DNA from: Streptomyces sp. CC53
GTDB lineage: Bacteria; Actinomycetota; Actinomycetes; Streptomycetales; Streptomycetaceae
Reading direction: 5' to 3'
DNA: 48,669 bases
NCBI RefSeq assembly: GCF_001865245.1
Contig: NZ_MKXB01000097.1
Span: forward strand, 1 to 48,669
Position numbers and translations under genes: made by a program. Below, in pieces: positions 14,678 through 22,581 of this stretch (positions are counted from its first letter, which is position 1; every line of letters starts with the position of its first letter). The notes under the pieces were generated by a model, which saw nothing but the letters and a program-made list of their open reading frames with translations, made no database searches and was not told the DNA's origin.

Positions 14678-16879
14678 TCAGTCGTGGTGGGCGGCGGAGG
14701 AGGCGTGGGCCAGGCCCGCGTCGTCCATGGCCGCGATGTCCTCGCCGTAGACGCGGCCGACCGACATGGCGGCGATCCGAGCGGCCTCAGAGGCGATCTC
14801 GCACTCGGTGGCGCACCGCTCGGCGAGCTGCTTCATGCGGTCCGCGGCGTCGGCCAGATCCGTGATCTGGTCGACGACCTCGGTGGCGATGTTGTGGTCG
14901 CCGACCAGGTCGGCCGCCATGTCCCGCAGGGCGTCGGCGACCTTGCCGAGCGCGACGGCCAGCTCCTGGGCGCGGTCCTTGTCGAGCGCGGCGGCGATCG
15001 CGATGTTCACGATCTCCATCAGGTACTCGCCGAAGGTGATGTCGGTGCGGTGCTTGGCGGCCATGCCGGCCTGGCCCGACGTGGGCCTGCTGACCTCCGA
15101 TGCCACGGGGTCCTCCTGTGCGGTGGGTCGGGTGGTGCCGGGACGCTGGGTGTGGGGCTCGGGGGCCCGCGGGAGGCTCGCCGCGCTCGAGGTGGTGGCC
15201 CCGAAGGGGTCGGCGGGGTCGTCGACGATGACCGCGTCCGGGATGTCCTCCTCAGCCGCTTCGGGCTTGGGGAAGCTGGTCGGGCCGTCGGGACGGTCCA
15301 CCGTGACGCCAAGGTCCTCGGGCCGGAGCGTGGAGGGTTCCTCCGGCTCGGGCGGGTCGGTGTCCTCGCCGGCCTTGGTGAAGAAGTCCTTCAGCTTCTC
15401 CTTGAAGGAGCGGCTGTCGGCGCTGTCGTCCGTGCCCGGCGGGTCCTTGACGTCGTCGGGCTTGGAGCCGTCTGCCGTCCCGGTGCCGTCCTTCGGGTCC
15501 GTGTCACCGGAGCCGTCAGAGGGCTTCTCGTCGCTCTTCTTGCCGTCGTCCGGCTCCTTGGCCGCAGAGTCCTCCTTCGTGCCGTCAGCGGCCGTTTCAG
15601 GGCCCTCCTTGGGCATCTTCTTGGTGGTGGCCTCGGAGTCCTTGGCCTTGCCGTCGTCCTTCGCGGCCTTGCCCTTCTCCGCCGCGCGGCGCTTGTCCCA
15701 GCGGCGCTGCGCCTCCTCCGCCACGGCCGCACCGAGAGTGGTGCGGCCGTCGGCGGCCTTGGCGGCCTCCCGCTTCGCCCTCCGCGCGGCCTTCCGCTCG
15801 GCTTTCGCCCTGCGGCGTTCCTCCCGCGCCGCCTGCTGGATGGCGCGGTCCTGGTCGCGATCCTTGCTCCGGTCAGCGAGGCTGGCGGCCTGGTCGGCGC
15901 TGCGCCGCTGCTGCCGGGCGGCCTGGCGGGCGGCGGCGCGCTCCTGGCGGCCGCGGGACCGTTCGGCCCGGGGGCTGGAGACCGGCGAGTCGTGCGTCCT
16001 GCCGCCGTCGCCCTTCGAGCCGCCCTTGCCGCCCCCGGAGCCGCCCGAGCCGTTCTTGCCGCCGGAGCCGCTCGAATCGCCCTTGCCGGACCCCGACTTG
16101 CCGAAGCCCCCAGAGCCGTTCTGACGGCCCCTGGAGCCCCCGGACGACTCATTGCCCTTCGAAGGGCCCCCACGGCCGCCAGAGGAGCGATCAGAGCCCT
16201 TCCCGGTGCCCTTGGGGGAGTTGCCGCTCCCGAAGCCGCGCCCGGTGCCGCCGGACCCGTTCGTTCCCGAGCCCCGGCCGCCGCCGCCTCCGCGCGAGCC
16301 GCTCCCGCCGCCGGCCTTCGAGCGGCCGCCCTTGTCGGCGCCCAGGCCGGAGCTCGAGGACTGCGCCGCGTCGGCCTTGCCGCGCGCCGCCGCCTTGTCG
16401 GCCTTCGCCTTCATCTGGGCGGTATGGAGCTTGGAATTCTGCTCCATCATCGCGGTTTCCTGCGCGGTACGGGCTTCGATGAGCGCGGCCTTACGCGCTA
16501 TCTCCGCCTCCCGGAACGGCGCTTCCCCGGCGTGCCGCTCACGCGACACCTCCAACCGGTATTCCAACCAGTCACCGAGCCTGTCGGCAAGAGAACGAGG
16601 CTGGACGTATTCGCCTTCCTCATATTCCCCGTCGCCGGAATCCGGGGCCTCCGGCATTCCCGTCTCCCGCAAAGCGGCTTCCGGGGAAATAGGCCCGCGA
16701 ACAGGCGGGAGTTCCATTGTCGTCTCCGCCGGGGACTCCGGCGGAACAACTCCGCCCGAGCCACTGCCGAGCGGTTCGGAATAAAAGAGATCCCCGCCGT
16801 CGGGAGCGTCCGGCATTCCGCCGGAATCGCTTCCCCGAGTGGGGAGGCTGATCACGTTGCTGTCGGTGTCGTCGGACAC
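14678..16879 (-). CDS. large low-complexity charged/glycine-rich protein, 733 aa
   Basis: The GTG start at 16879 follows a strong AGGAGGAGGGG. The N-terminal 100 residues are acidic; a helical block of residues about 105-185 (KAALIEARTAQETAMMEQNS) follows. Next come a Gly/Ser/Lys-rich linker of about 120 residues and an Arg/Ala/Lys helix (AARQAARQQRRSADQAASLA). A lysine/aspartate-rich disordered stretch leads to a folded C-terminal domain (FGEYLMEIVNIAIAAALDKD, then helices). No enzyme motif. Mosaic disorder with two helical modules suggests a scaffold or DNA/wall-associated transfer factor. Most of it is compositionally simple, so homology by eye is unreliable. Confidence 0.7.
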   Translation of the reverse strand: MSDDTDSNVISLPTRGSDSGGMPDAPDGGDLFYSEPLGSGSGGVVPPESPAETTMELPPVRGPISPEAALRETGMPEAPDSGDGEYEEGEYVQPRSLADRLGDWLEYRLEVSRERHAGEAPFREAEIARKAALIEARTAQETAMMEQNSKLHTAQMKAKADKAAARGKADAAQSSSSGLGADKGGRSKAGGGSGSRGGGGGRGSGTNGSGGTGRGFGSGNSPKGTGKGSDRSSGGRGGPSKGNESSGGSRGRQNGSGGFGKSGSGKGDSSGSGGKNGSGGSGGGKGGSKGDGGRTHDSPVSSPRAERSRGRQERAAARQAARQQRRSADQAASLADRSKDRDQDRAIQQAAREERRRAKAERKAARRAKREAAKAADGRTTLGAAVAEEAQRRWDKRRAAEKGKAAKDDGKAKDSEATTKKMPKEGPETAADGTKEDSAAKEPDDGKKSDEKPSDGSGDTDPKDGTGTADGSKPDDVKDPPGTDDSADSRSFKEKLKDFFTKAGEDTDPPEPEEPSTLRPEDLGVTVDRPDGPTSFPKPEAAEEDIPDAVIVDDPADPFGATTSSAASLPRAPEPHTQRPGTTRPTAQEDPVASEVSRPTSGQAGMAAKHRTDITFGEYLMEIVNIAIAAALDKDRAQELAVALGKVADALRDMAADLVGDHNIATEVVDQITDLADAADRMKQLAERCATECEIASEAARIAAMSVGRVYGEDIAAMDDAGLAHASSAAHHD

Positions 16880-16924
16880 CCGACCCCTCCTCCTGGGCTT
16901 GACAGTCGGCACCGGCCTCGCGTA

Positions 16925-16968
16925 CACGCGCGCACGGCACGCGCGACACGCGTCACGCGCGGCACGCG
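16925..16968. repeat. five CACGCG repeats upstream of the low-complexity gene
   Basis: CACGCG occurs at 16925, 16938, 16947, 16954 and 16963, five copies in 44 bases, about 45 bases before the GTG start at 16879. It could be an operator cluster or a simple-sequence expansion. Confidence 0.45.
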
Positions 16969-16978
16969 TTGGGATCGC

Positions 16979-17015
16979 CGAAGGGCCGCCCCCGGGGATC
17001 GGGGGCGACCCTTCG
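16979..17015 (-). terminator. terminator hairpin
   Basis: Fifteen-base arms with one mismatch (CGAAGGG-c-CGCCCCC against GGGGGCG-a-CCCTTCG), downstream of the stop at 17032. Confidence 0.75.
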
Positions 17016-17031
17016 TGCGGGACGCGGGGAG

Positions 17032-17268
17032 CTAGCCGAAGTGGCGGCTGTAGACGTTGTGCAGGGCGAGCGCGGCCTCGCGGATGAAGTCCGCGTTCCC
17101 GTCGCGATACGCCTGCGTGCCCCGGATGTTCGTAATTCGGAGCCAGTAGTAGAAGGTGCCGAGGTCTTTACCGTGCCGAGCGATGAGGTCCTGCTTGATT
17201 TTCCGCTCGTGTTCCGCACGGTTAAATGCTTTCCGCTCCGCTTTCGTGAGCGGGCGACCGGCACTCAC
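17032..17268 (-). CDS. small basic hypothetical, 78 aa
   Basis: MSAGRPLTKAERKAFNRAEH begins a helical, basic N terminus, followed by RHGKDLGTFYYWLRITNIRG. Coupled by ATGA to the 163-residue gene upstream. Not recognised. The basic helices could bind nucleic acid. Confidence 0.6.
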   Translation of the reverse strand: MSAGRPLTKAERKAFNRAEHERKIKQDLIARHGKDLGTFYYWLRITNIRGTQAYRDGNADFIREAALALHNVYSRHFG

Positions 17269-17756
17269 GCCGACTCCCTGCCACCCAGGCTGTAAATCGA
17301 CGTGGGACCACCATAGCCCACATTCGAGCTCTGCGCACCCTGCTGCCCCGCGTTCTCCGGGGCGGCCTGAAGCGGCGGGTTGTTCTTGCGCGCCTTGATC
17401 TGCGCCTTTTCCTTTCGGTTCTTCTTGACCTCCTTAACCTTTTCGTCGTGGGCGTGGCGCTTGTGGGCGCTCTTTTCCAGTCCCGAGCTAATGCTCTTGA
17501 GGTTCTTGAGAATGTCGTTCAGGGACTTTTCCACCGGGAAGGAGCGCAGGAAAGCCTGGCCCATCTTGTCGCCCTCCACGCGGGTCCCACGGCAGTGCAC
17601 GCGGGTCTCGCGCTGGAGGATCTCCAGCTTGGCCTGCATGTCCAGCACGACCCTGTTGAAGTCCGCGAGGTAGTGCGCGTAGGCGGCGGGGTTCTGCGCG
17701 ATCTCGCGCAGCGCCGCGTTCGGGTCGTCGAAGAAGGGCTTGTCTTCGGTGCTCAC
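17265..17756 (-). CDS. helical hypothetical, 163 aa
   Basis: Unrecognised. MSTEDKPFFDDPNAALREIA then AAYAHYLADFNRVVLDMQAK give long helices. A lysine-rich stretch (HDEKVKEVKKNRKEKAQIKA) and a glutamine/glycine-rich tail follow. No membrane segment. Translationally coupled to the following 78-residue gene. Confidence 0.65.
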   Translation of the reverse strand: MSTEDKPFFDDPNAALREIAQNPAAYAHYLADFNRVVLDMQAKLEILQRETRVHCRGTRVEGDKMGQAFLRSFPVEKSLNDILKNLKSISSGLEKSAHKRHAHDEKVKEVKKNRKEKAQIKARKNNPPLQAAPENAGQQGAQSSNVGYGGPTSIYSLGGRESA

Positions 17757-17933
17757 GGGGTCCTCCGTGGGGATCGGATCAGGCTGTACTGGGGGCTTGC
17801 TGGCTGCCCTCGGCCGGGACAGCGCCGCCTCCTTGCGGGCACGGTGTGCCGAGGCTGTGCTCAGTGCGGGTTTGGCCCGTCGCCTCCGCGTTCGGCGGGG
17901 TGCGGGCGAGCGGCCTGCCGGCCGTGGCCGGCA

Positions 17934-17966
17934 CCGGTCCGCGCTCGGTGGGCGAGCGCGGACCGG
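17934..17966 (-). terminator. terminator hairpin after the DUF2637 gene
   Basis: Perfect 14-base arms CCGGTCCGCGCTCG/CGAGCGCGGACCGG, 5-base loop. It lies 52 bases past the stop at 18018, in the 261-base gap before the next gene. The arms themselves contain the GGTCCG motif of the adjacent array. Confidence 0.75.
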
Positions 17967-17996
17967 GGGCGACCATGAGCGGCAGGACGGTTGTAC

Positions 17997-18696
17997 GGTC
18001 CGGTCCGGTCCGGTCCGTCAGCGGACCGTGTGCTGCTTGAGGGCGACGGCGATCTGTCCGGCGCGGTCCGTGGCGATGGAGCCGCCCTCAGCCCGGACCG
18101 CCTTGGCGATGTTGGTCCGGTTCAGCGGCTCGTTCGCGGTCCGGAGCCGGTCCAGCGCGGTCCGCTCCAGGTCCGTAAGCGTGATGACCGTGAGGTCCGG
18201 ACCGCCGTCCTCGCCGCGATCCGGACCGCAGACGCCTTCCGGGGCTTCCTGGTCGGCCGGTCCGGCGCGGTCCGGCTCCTGCGGTCCAGGAACGGTGTCG
18301 GCGGTCCGGACCGTCGCCTTGCGCGTGCCCGCCGCGCTCTGAGTGGCGGGCACGGCCCGGGACCCACGGTCCGGACCGGAGCCGGTCAGCAGGTCAGCGC
18401 CCTGCGGACCGGCCGGACCGGCCTCCAGGGCGAGCGCCGGTCCGCCGGTCCGGTCCGTGGCCCCTGCGGTCCGGACCGGACCGTGGACCGCCTTTCGATC
18501 GGCCGGACCGGACCGGACCGGATACCCGCCGTGCTGGACCGGGCGGACCGGAGCGGGGCTTTCCAGCGGTCCGGGCCGGTCCGCACGGGACAGGGTGAGG
18601 ACGGAGGGGATAGCGGCCGGTCCGTGGTCGTCGGCCCCGACGCGGGGGACGACGACGCGGTGCAGGGCCAGACCGGTCCGGACCGCCTTGCGGTCC
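17997..18696. repeat. dense GGTCCG/CGGACC motif array
   Basis: By eye about 38 copies of GGTCCG or its complement CGGACC lie in 700 bases. They include four tandem GGTCC units at 17997-18017, tandem CGGACC runs near 18500, and several back-to-back GGTCCGGACC palindromes (for example 18194, 18302, 18367, 18467 and 18671). Chance in DNA of this composition would give about one. The array covers the stop codon and the C-terminal third of the DUF2637 gene. Motif-recognising TraB proteins use short repeats in their clt locus, so this may be a transfer locus. Confidence 0.7.
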
Positions 18697-20585
18697 GCGA
18701 GCTGGGCACCGGCTGCGGTCCAGGCCCGGTCCAGCGTGGTCAGCCGCGGGTCGGTGATCGCCAGCGACCAGGCGGTGAAGGAGTGGACCGGGTAACGGAA
18801 CCAGCGGACCGCTCCGATGGACGGGCGGGCCTTGGCAACCTTGCCGTCCTCCCGGAGCTTGCGGCGGTGGATCAGCGAGGCGTACAGCTCCCACAGCACC
18901 ATGCCCACGATGCTCATGGCGGCGAACGCCACCGCCTTCGGGGTGAAGTGCCAGTAGGTGATCTGCTCCGTCCAGATCTCCTCCTTCGCGTCCCAGACCC
19001 GGCTGCCGGCCACCGGCTGCCCGGAGGCGTGCCAGAAGTTCATGACCGCCGCCCCGAGGGCGAAGATCCAGGTGGAGACCCGGTAGAGGGTTCCGGCGTC
19101 GCCGCTCTGGCGGGCCTGGTGGTACATCCAGCCCACGAACGCCGTCGACAGCTCCCAGGCGGCGGCGAACAGGACCGTGAAGGGGACGACCCAGCCGAGG
19201 ATGTCCTCGGCGAACCCGGCCTGGCCCGTCCACGCCACCGCCATCGGGGCGGTGATCGGACCGACCACCATCAGGCGCTCCGCGTTGACCTTCACGAACT
19301 GCTTCACGCGGTCGGCCACGGCCGGCTTCCCCGCGCGGGACGCGGCCCGCAGCTCACGGGCCTTGGCCCGGCGGGCCTCCTTCGCGTCCCTGCGCTCCTC
19401 TTTCGCCTCGAGCTTGAGACGCTTGCGCTCCAGTGCCCGCTCGGTGCGGTCGGTGGCGCGCTTCATCCGGGCGGCGGCTTCGGCCACCATGTCGTCGGCG
19501 GCCTTCAGCGTGACCTCCGCGTCCGCTTCCCGCACTCGGGCCTGCGCCAGGGCCTGCTCGGCTTCCTTCAGCTGCGCGTCCCGCTTCGTACGGGCCGCGG
19601 CCAGGATGCGGTCGGCCTCCTCACGGGCGGTGCGGGCCAGCCGCTCCGCGTCCTCGGCCGCCGTCGCCCGCAGCCGGCCGATGTCCTCCTTGGCGAGCGC
19701 GCGCGTACGAGCCGCATCCGCGCGGGACGCCTCCCGCTCGCGGGAGGCGTCCTCACGCAGCTCAGCGGCCGCCTTCTCCGCCTCGGTGCGCAGCTGCGCG
19801 GCCTGGGCGACCGCGCTCTCGCGCAGTCGGTCGGCCTCGCCGCGCGCCCGCTGAAGGAGCTGGTCGGCGTCGGTGGTGGCCCGGGTGCGGGTCTCCGTCG
19901 CGGTGCGCTCCGCCGCCGCGAGCAGCTCGGTGCGCGCGCTCTCCGCGTCGGCGAGGGTCTGCGCGGCGGCCTGAGCGGCCTCGGTGCGGACCTGCTCCGC
20001 CTGCGCGGCCGCCGTGGTGGCGACCTCGTCCGCCTGGCGGCGCGCGTCGGCGAGCATCTGCTCGGCAGCCGCGTTGGCGTCGGCGAGGACCTTCTCGGCC
20101 TCGCCGGCCGCCGCCGCGGTGATGGTGTCGGCCTGCGCACGCGCGTCGGCGAGCAGCTTCTCCGCCGTCGCTTCGGCGGCGGTGCGGACCTGCTCGGCGT
20201 CGGCGGCCGCGGTGGTGGCGGCCTCCGTGCGGAGCCGGTCGGCGTCCGTCGCGGCGGCGGCCAGGAGGCGGGACTGCTCCGCGGTGGCGGCCTGGGTGAT
20301 CGAGGCGGCCTCGGTGTGCGCGCCGTCCAGCAGCTCGGTGCGGGCGCGCTCCGCGTCGGCGAGGATCCGCGCGACGTCGTCGGCGGCCAGGTCCCGGAGG
20401 TCGGCGGCGCGGTCGGCGGCGTCGGCCAGGAAGGGGTCGGCCTCCGGCCAGGCCGGCGGCGCGACGGCAGATGCGGGAGCGGTCGCCGGGGCTGGGGGCG
20501 CCGCCGGGCCGCGCCCAGCCCGGCCGGCCTTCGCGGCCGCCGCGGGCTGGCGCCGCTGGCGTCGGGTGGCGGTCTTCGGTGCCAC
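18018..20585 (-). CDS. coiled-coil / DUF2637 membrane / winged-helix fusion, 855 aa
   Basis: Residues about 45-425 form a very long alanine/glutamate/arginine coiled coil with repeated A-D-A-x-x-x-A-E-x units (EAEKVLADANAAAEQMLADA). Residues about 435-590 hold the DUF2637 core of roughly four membrane helices, including ILGWVVPFTVLFAAAWELST and AFAAMSIVGMVLWELYASLI. A low-complexity Gly/Pro/Asp/Arg segment follows. The last 60 residues (LTDLERTALDRLRTANEPLN, RTNIAKAVRAEGG) look like a winged helix. DUF2637 proteins are actinomycete-specific and common beside tra/spd genes. A membrane-anchored filament with a DNA-binding tail would suit plasmid positioning or spread (inference). The DNA for the segment before the winged helix is the GGTCCG array. 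Confidence 0.8.
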   Translation of the reverse strand: MAPKTATRRQRRQPAAAAKAGRAGRGPAAPPAPATAPASAVAPPAWPEADPFLADAADRAADLRDLAADDVARILADAERARTELLDGAHTEAASITQAATAEQSRLLAAAATDADRLRTEAATTAAADAEQVRTAAEATAEKLLADARAQADTITAAAAGEAEKVLADANAAAEQMLADARRQADEVATTAAAQAEQVRTEAAQAAAQTLADAESARTELLAAAERTATETRTRATTDADQLLQRARGEADRLRESAVAQAAQLRTEAEKAAAELREDASREREASRADAARTRALAKEDIGRLRATAAEDAERLARTAREEADRILAAARTKRDAQLKEAEQALAQARVREADAEVTLKAADDMVAEAAARMKRATDRTERALERKRLKLEAKEERRDAKEARRAKARELRAASRAGKPAVADRVKQFVKVNAERLMVVGPITAPMAVAWTGQAGFAEDILGWVVPFTVLFAAAWELSTAFVGWMYHQARQSGDAGTLYRVSTWIFALGAAVMNFWHASGQPVAGSRVWDAKEEIWTEQITYWHFTPKAVAFAAMSIVGMVLWELYASLIHRRKLREDGKVAKARPSIGAVRWFRYPVHSFTAWSLAITDPRLTTLDRAWTAAGAQLADRKAVRTGLALHRVVVPRVGADDHGPAAIPSVLTLSRADRPGPLESPAPVRPVQHGGYPVRSGPADRKAVHGPVRTAGATDRTGGPALALEAGPAGPQGADLLTGSGPDRGSRAVPATQSAAGTRKATVRTADTVPGPQEPDRAGPADQEAPEGVCGPDRGEDGGPDLTVITLTDLERTALDRLRTANEPLNRTNIAKAVRAEGGSIATDRAGQIAVALKQHTVR

Positions 20586-20631
20586 AGGAGCTGTCCTCTC
20601 CTATATGGGGGTCGGTAGGGTCGTGACCGGC

Positions 20632-20670
20632 CCCCGGGCCCTCGGCAATTCGCCTGCCGAGGGCCCGGGG
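20632..20670 (-). terminator. terminator hairpin
   Basis: Perfect 16-base arms (CCCCGGGCCCTCGGCA and complement), 7-base loop, just past the stop at 20680 and before the DUF2637 gene start. Confidence 0.8.
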
Positions 20671-20679
20671 ACCGCTGTA

Positions 20680-21057
20680 TCAGCCGCGCTGCGGCGGCAA
20701 CTCGGCCCGCCGGGGGCCCTGGACGGAGCGCGTGTCCTGCCGGGCGAGCCACGCCATCGCGGCCGACGTCATCTCCAGCGCCCCCTCACCGTTCAAGGGC
20801 GCGGTGTCGATGTCGCGCATCGCGTCGGCCGGCGGCAGCAGCCGCATGTACTGCGGCAACGCACCGTAGATGGGCCGCAACGACTTCAACTCCGTCAGCT
20901 CGTAGTCACCGCTCGCCCACGCCTTCTCGACGCGGCAGGGGAAGGTGTGACCCGGCTCGCCCGCCCAGAACCGAGACGGGTCCCGGTACAGGACGAAGTC
21001 GCCCCTCTTGAAAACGGCGGCGGCCTCACCGGCGGCGGGCTCGGGGGAGTGGTGCAT
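20680..21057 (-). CDS. hypothetical protein, 125 aa
   Basis: Unrecognised. The core GDFVLYRDPSRFWAGEPGHT then PCRVEKAWASGDYELTELKS looks like a small beta-barrel (SH3/KOW-like). The tail EMTSAAMAWLARQDTRSVQG is helical. AAGGAGC precedes the ATG. No close neighbour overlap. Confidence 0.6.
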   Translation of the reverse strand: MHHSPEPAAGEAAAVFKRGDFVLYRDPSRFWAGEPGHTFPCRVEKAWASGDYELTELKSLRPIYGALPQYMRLLPPADAMRDIDTAPLNGEGALEMTSAAMAWLARQDTRSVQGPRRAELPPQRG

Positions 21058-21175
21058 GCGGTGCTCCTTGTTCCTCGGGTGGTCCGGGCTGTCCGGCTCC
21101 CCTCGGCCCCACCCGTACCGGCCCCACTCGGCGGGGTCGGGACGGGCGGAGGAGGCAGCAGGCAGACGCGGCAGG

Positions 21176-21487
21176 TCAGGCGGCGTCCAGGACCCGGCAT
21201 GCGGCCACGGCCGTGGCGCGCGGATCCGGTGTGGAGTCGGCGATCCGGAACGCCTCGTCGAAGTCGCCGCGGGCGACGGCGGCCGCGGCGCGGCGGGCGG
21301 CGTCCCAGTCGACGCCCCCCCGCCACGGCTTGGACGGGGTGCGGAGGGCGCGCAGGGCGTGGCGGATGGGGTGGGCGCGGCGGGCGCGGGCCACGCGGGT
21401 GGCGGCGTCGCGGTGGCCGGCCTCGAGGAGGACCTGCTGGGAGTCGTAGTCGGCGGCGGTCCAGCCGCGGCGGGAGCGGGCGCTCAT
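21176..21487 (-). CDS. small helical hypothetical, 103 aa
   Basis: Arginine/alanine-rich helical protein: MSARSRRGWTAADYDSQQVL at the N terminus, then two or three amphipathic helices (RRAAAAVARGDFDEAFRIAD). No motif recognised. Followed by about 120 gene-free bases. Confidence 0.5.
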   Translation of the reverse strand: MSARSRRGWTAADYDSQQVLLEAGHRDAATRVARARRAHPIRHALRALRTPSKPWRGGVDWDAARRAAAAVARGDFDEAFRIADSTPDPRATAVAACRVLDAA

Positions 21488-21543
21488 CCGTACCTCCAGA
21501 TGGGGCGTGCCCCCGGGGGCTGCCCGGGGGCGAAGCAGTGAAA

Positions 21544-21574
21544 GGCCGGCCGCCCGTCGGGTGGGCGGCCGGCC
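21544..21574 (-). terminator. terminator hairpin
   Basis: Perfect 12-base arms GGCCGGCCGCCC/GGGCGGCCGGCC, 7-base loop, downstream of the 55-residue cysteine protein (stop 21719) and upstream of the gene starting at 21487. Confidence 0.7.
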
Positions 21575-21718
21575 CGGAGGAGTGCGCTGGCGCGGGATGC
21601 GATCTCGGTGCGGCGACCGCCCGGCGGGAACCGGCGGGCGGGCGCCGGGGCCCGGCTCGGCCCCGCCCGTCCCGGCCGCGAGGGTCGGGACGGGCGGGGG
21701 AGGCAGCCGGCAGGACGG

Positions 21719-21886
21719 TCAGCGGCGGAGCTGCTGGGTGTAGGCGTCCTGTAGTTCGGCGAGCGCCCGGAGCAGGTGCTCGCCGGTGGCGCAGTGCGAC
21801 GTAGGCGTGCAGTCGGCGCAGGTGCGGGTGTGTGTCCGGTAGGCGGTGCTGGCCGCCATGTACCGCTGGTACAGGCGGTCAGCCAC
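21719..21886 (-). CDS. tiny cysteine protein, 55 aa
   Basis: A GTG-started frame whose start overlaps the end of the previous small gene (GTGGCTGA). The protein, with RYMAASTAYRTHTRTCADCT then PTSHCATGEHLLRALAELQD, carries C-x2-C and a further C/H pair, so a zinc knuckle is likely. GGGAGGG lies upstream. Recognised only as the kind of small zinc protein that follows wbl genes on Streptomyces plasmids. Confidence 0.55.
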   Translation of the reverse strand: MADRLYQRYMAASTAYRTHTRTCADCTPTSHCATGEHLLRALAELQDAYTQQLRR

Positions 21887-21968
21887 CGCGCACCCTCCCC
21901 TGCTGCTCCGACTGCTCGTTCACCCGGCGGAGCTCGGCCTCCATGCGCTTGCGGTCGGCGTCGGTCAT
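21879..21968 (-). CDS. 29-residue charged peptide between wbl and the cysteine gene
   Basis: MTDADRKRMEAELRRVNEQS followed by EQQGRVRGG and a stop. Its ATG overlaps the WhiB-gene stop (ATGA), and its own stop lies inside the next GTG start region. Tight coupling on both sides argues that it is translated, or at least serves as a coupling leader. It forms one amphipathic helix. Confidence 0.5.
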   Translation of the reverse strand: MTDADRKRMEAELRRVNEQSEQQGRVRGG

Positions 21969-22228
21969 GCCGTTCCCTCCCGTCCCGACCGGGTCCGGCG
22001 GGCGGTGCGGCGCCTCAGCGCGCGCCGCTCGTCCTCCGAGGCCCCGCCCCACACGCCGTGCTCCTGCCGTGTGTCCAGCGCCCACTGCAGGCACCGGTCG
22101 GAGGCGGGGCAGCGGCGGCACACCGAGCGGGCCTCCTCAATCTGGAGAAGGGACGGCCCGGTGTTGCCGATGGGGAAGAACAGGTCGGGGTCCTCGTCGC
22201 GGCAGGCGGCACGGTGTCGCCAGTCCAT
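21965..22228 (-). CDS. WhiB-family iron-sulfur transcription regulator
   Basis: An 87-residue Wbl protein. The four cluster cysteines are C9, C37, C40 and C46 (C-x27-C-x2-C-x5-C), followed by the GVWGG turn at 58-62 and a basic C terminus (RRALRRRTARRTR) for DNA contact. MDWRHRAACRDEDPDLFFPI is the standard N terminus. Wbl proteins bind a [4Fe-4S] cluster and act with sigma factors, and many actinomycete phages and plasmids carry one. It is near the promoter-proximal end of the leftward operon and may tune transfer or host development. Confidence 0.93.
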   Translation of the reverse strand: MDWRHRAACRDEDPDLFFPIGNTGPSLLQIEEARSVCRRCPASDRCLQWALDTRQEHGVWGGASEDERRALRRRTARRTRSGREGTA

Positions 22229-22233
22229 GCCGC

Positions 22234-22581
22234 TCACCGCCCCGCACCCGTGGCGGCCGGCGCGACGTCGGCGCGGACGCAGCGGCAGCGCCAGTACCCG
22301 CAGATCGGGCAGGCGTCCTCCGCCGCCGCCACCGCCCGACCGGCCGACAGCAGCCGGGCCCGGGAGCGGCCGGGCGCCATCTCGGCGAAGGTGCGGCGCG
22401 CGCGGCGACCGGCGAGTCGGGCCCGCCGGTCGCCGTCCACGACCAGGTGCCGCACCAGCCGGTGGAACGCGGCGGCGTCGTCCGGCTCCAGACCGCGGGC
22501 GGTGTCCTCGCGCTCGATGTCGTCGATGATCCCGGCCCGCGGCGCGGCCGGGACCGGGGTGCGTGTCATGCTGTTCTGCAT
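22234..22581 (-). CDS. hypothetical with C-terminal CPxC/CxC site, 115 aa
   Basis: Helical N-terminal half (GIIDDIEREDTARGLEPDDA) with an Arg/Ala-rich middle, then DACPICGYWRCRCVR, a likely zinc knuckle. It ends six bases before the wbl start, so they are probably cotranscribed. Family not recognised. Confidence 0.6.
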   Translation of the reverse strand: MQNSMTRTPVPAAPRAGIIDDIEREDTARGLEPDDAAAFHRLVRHLVVDGDRRARLAGRRARRTFAEMAPGRSRARLLSAGRAVAAAEDACPICGYWRCRCVRADVAPAATGAGR

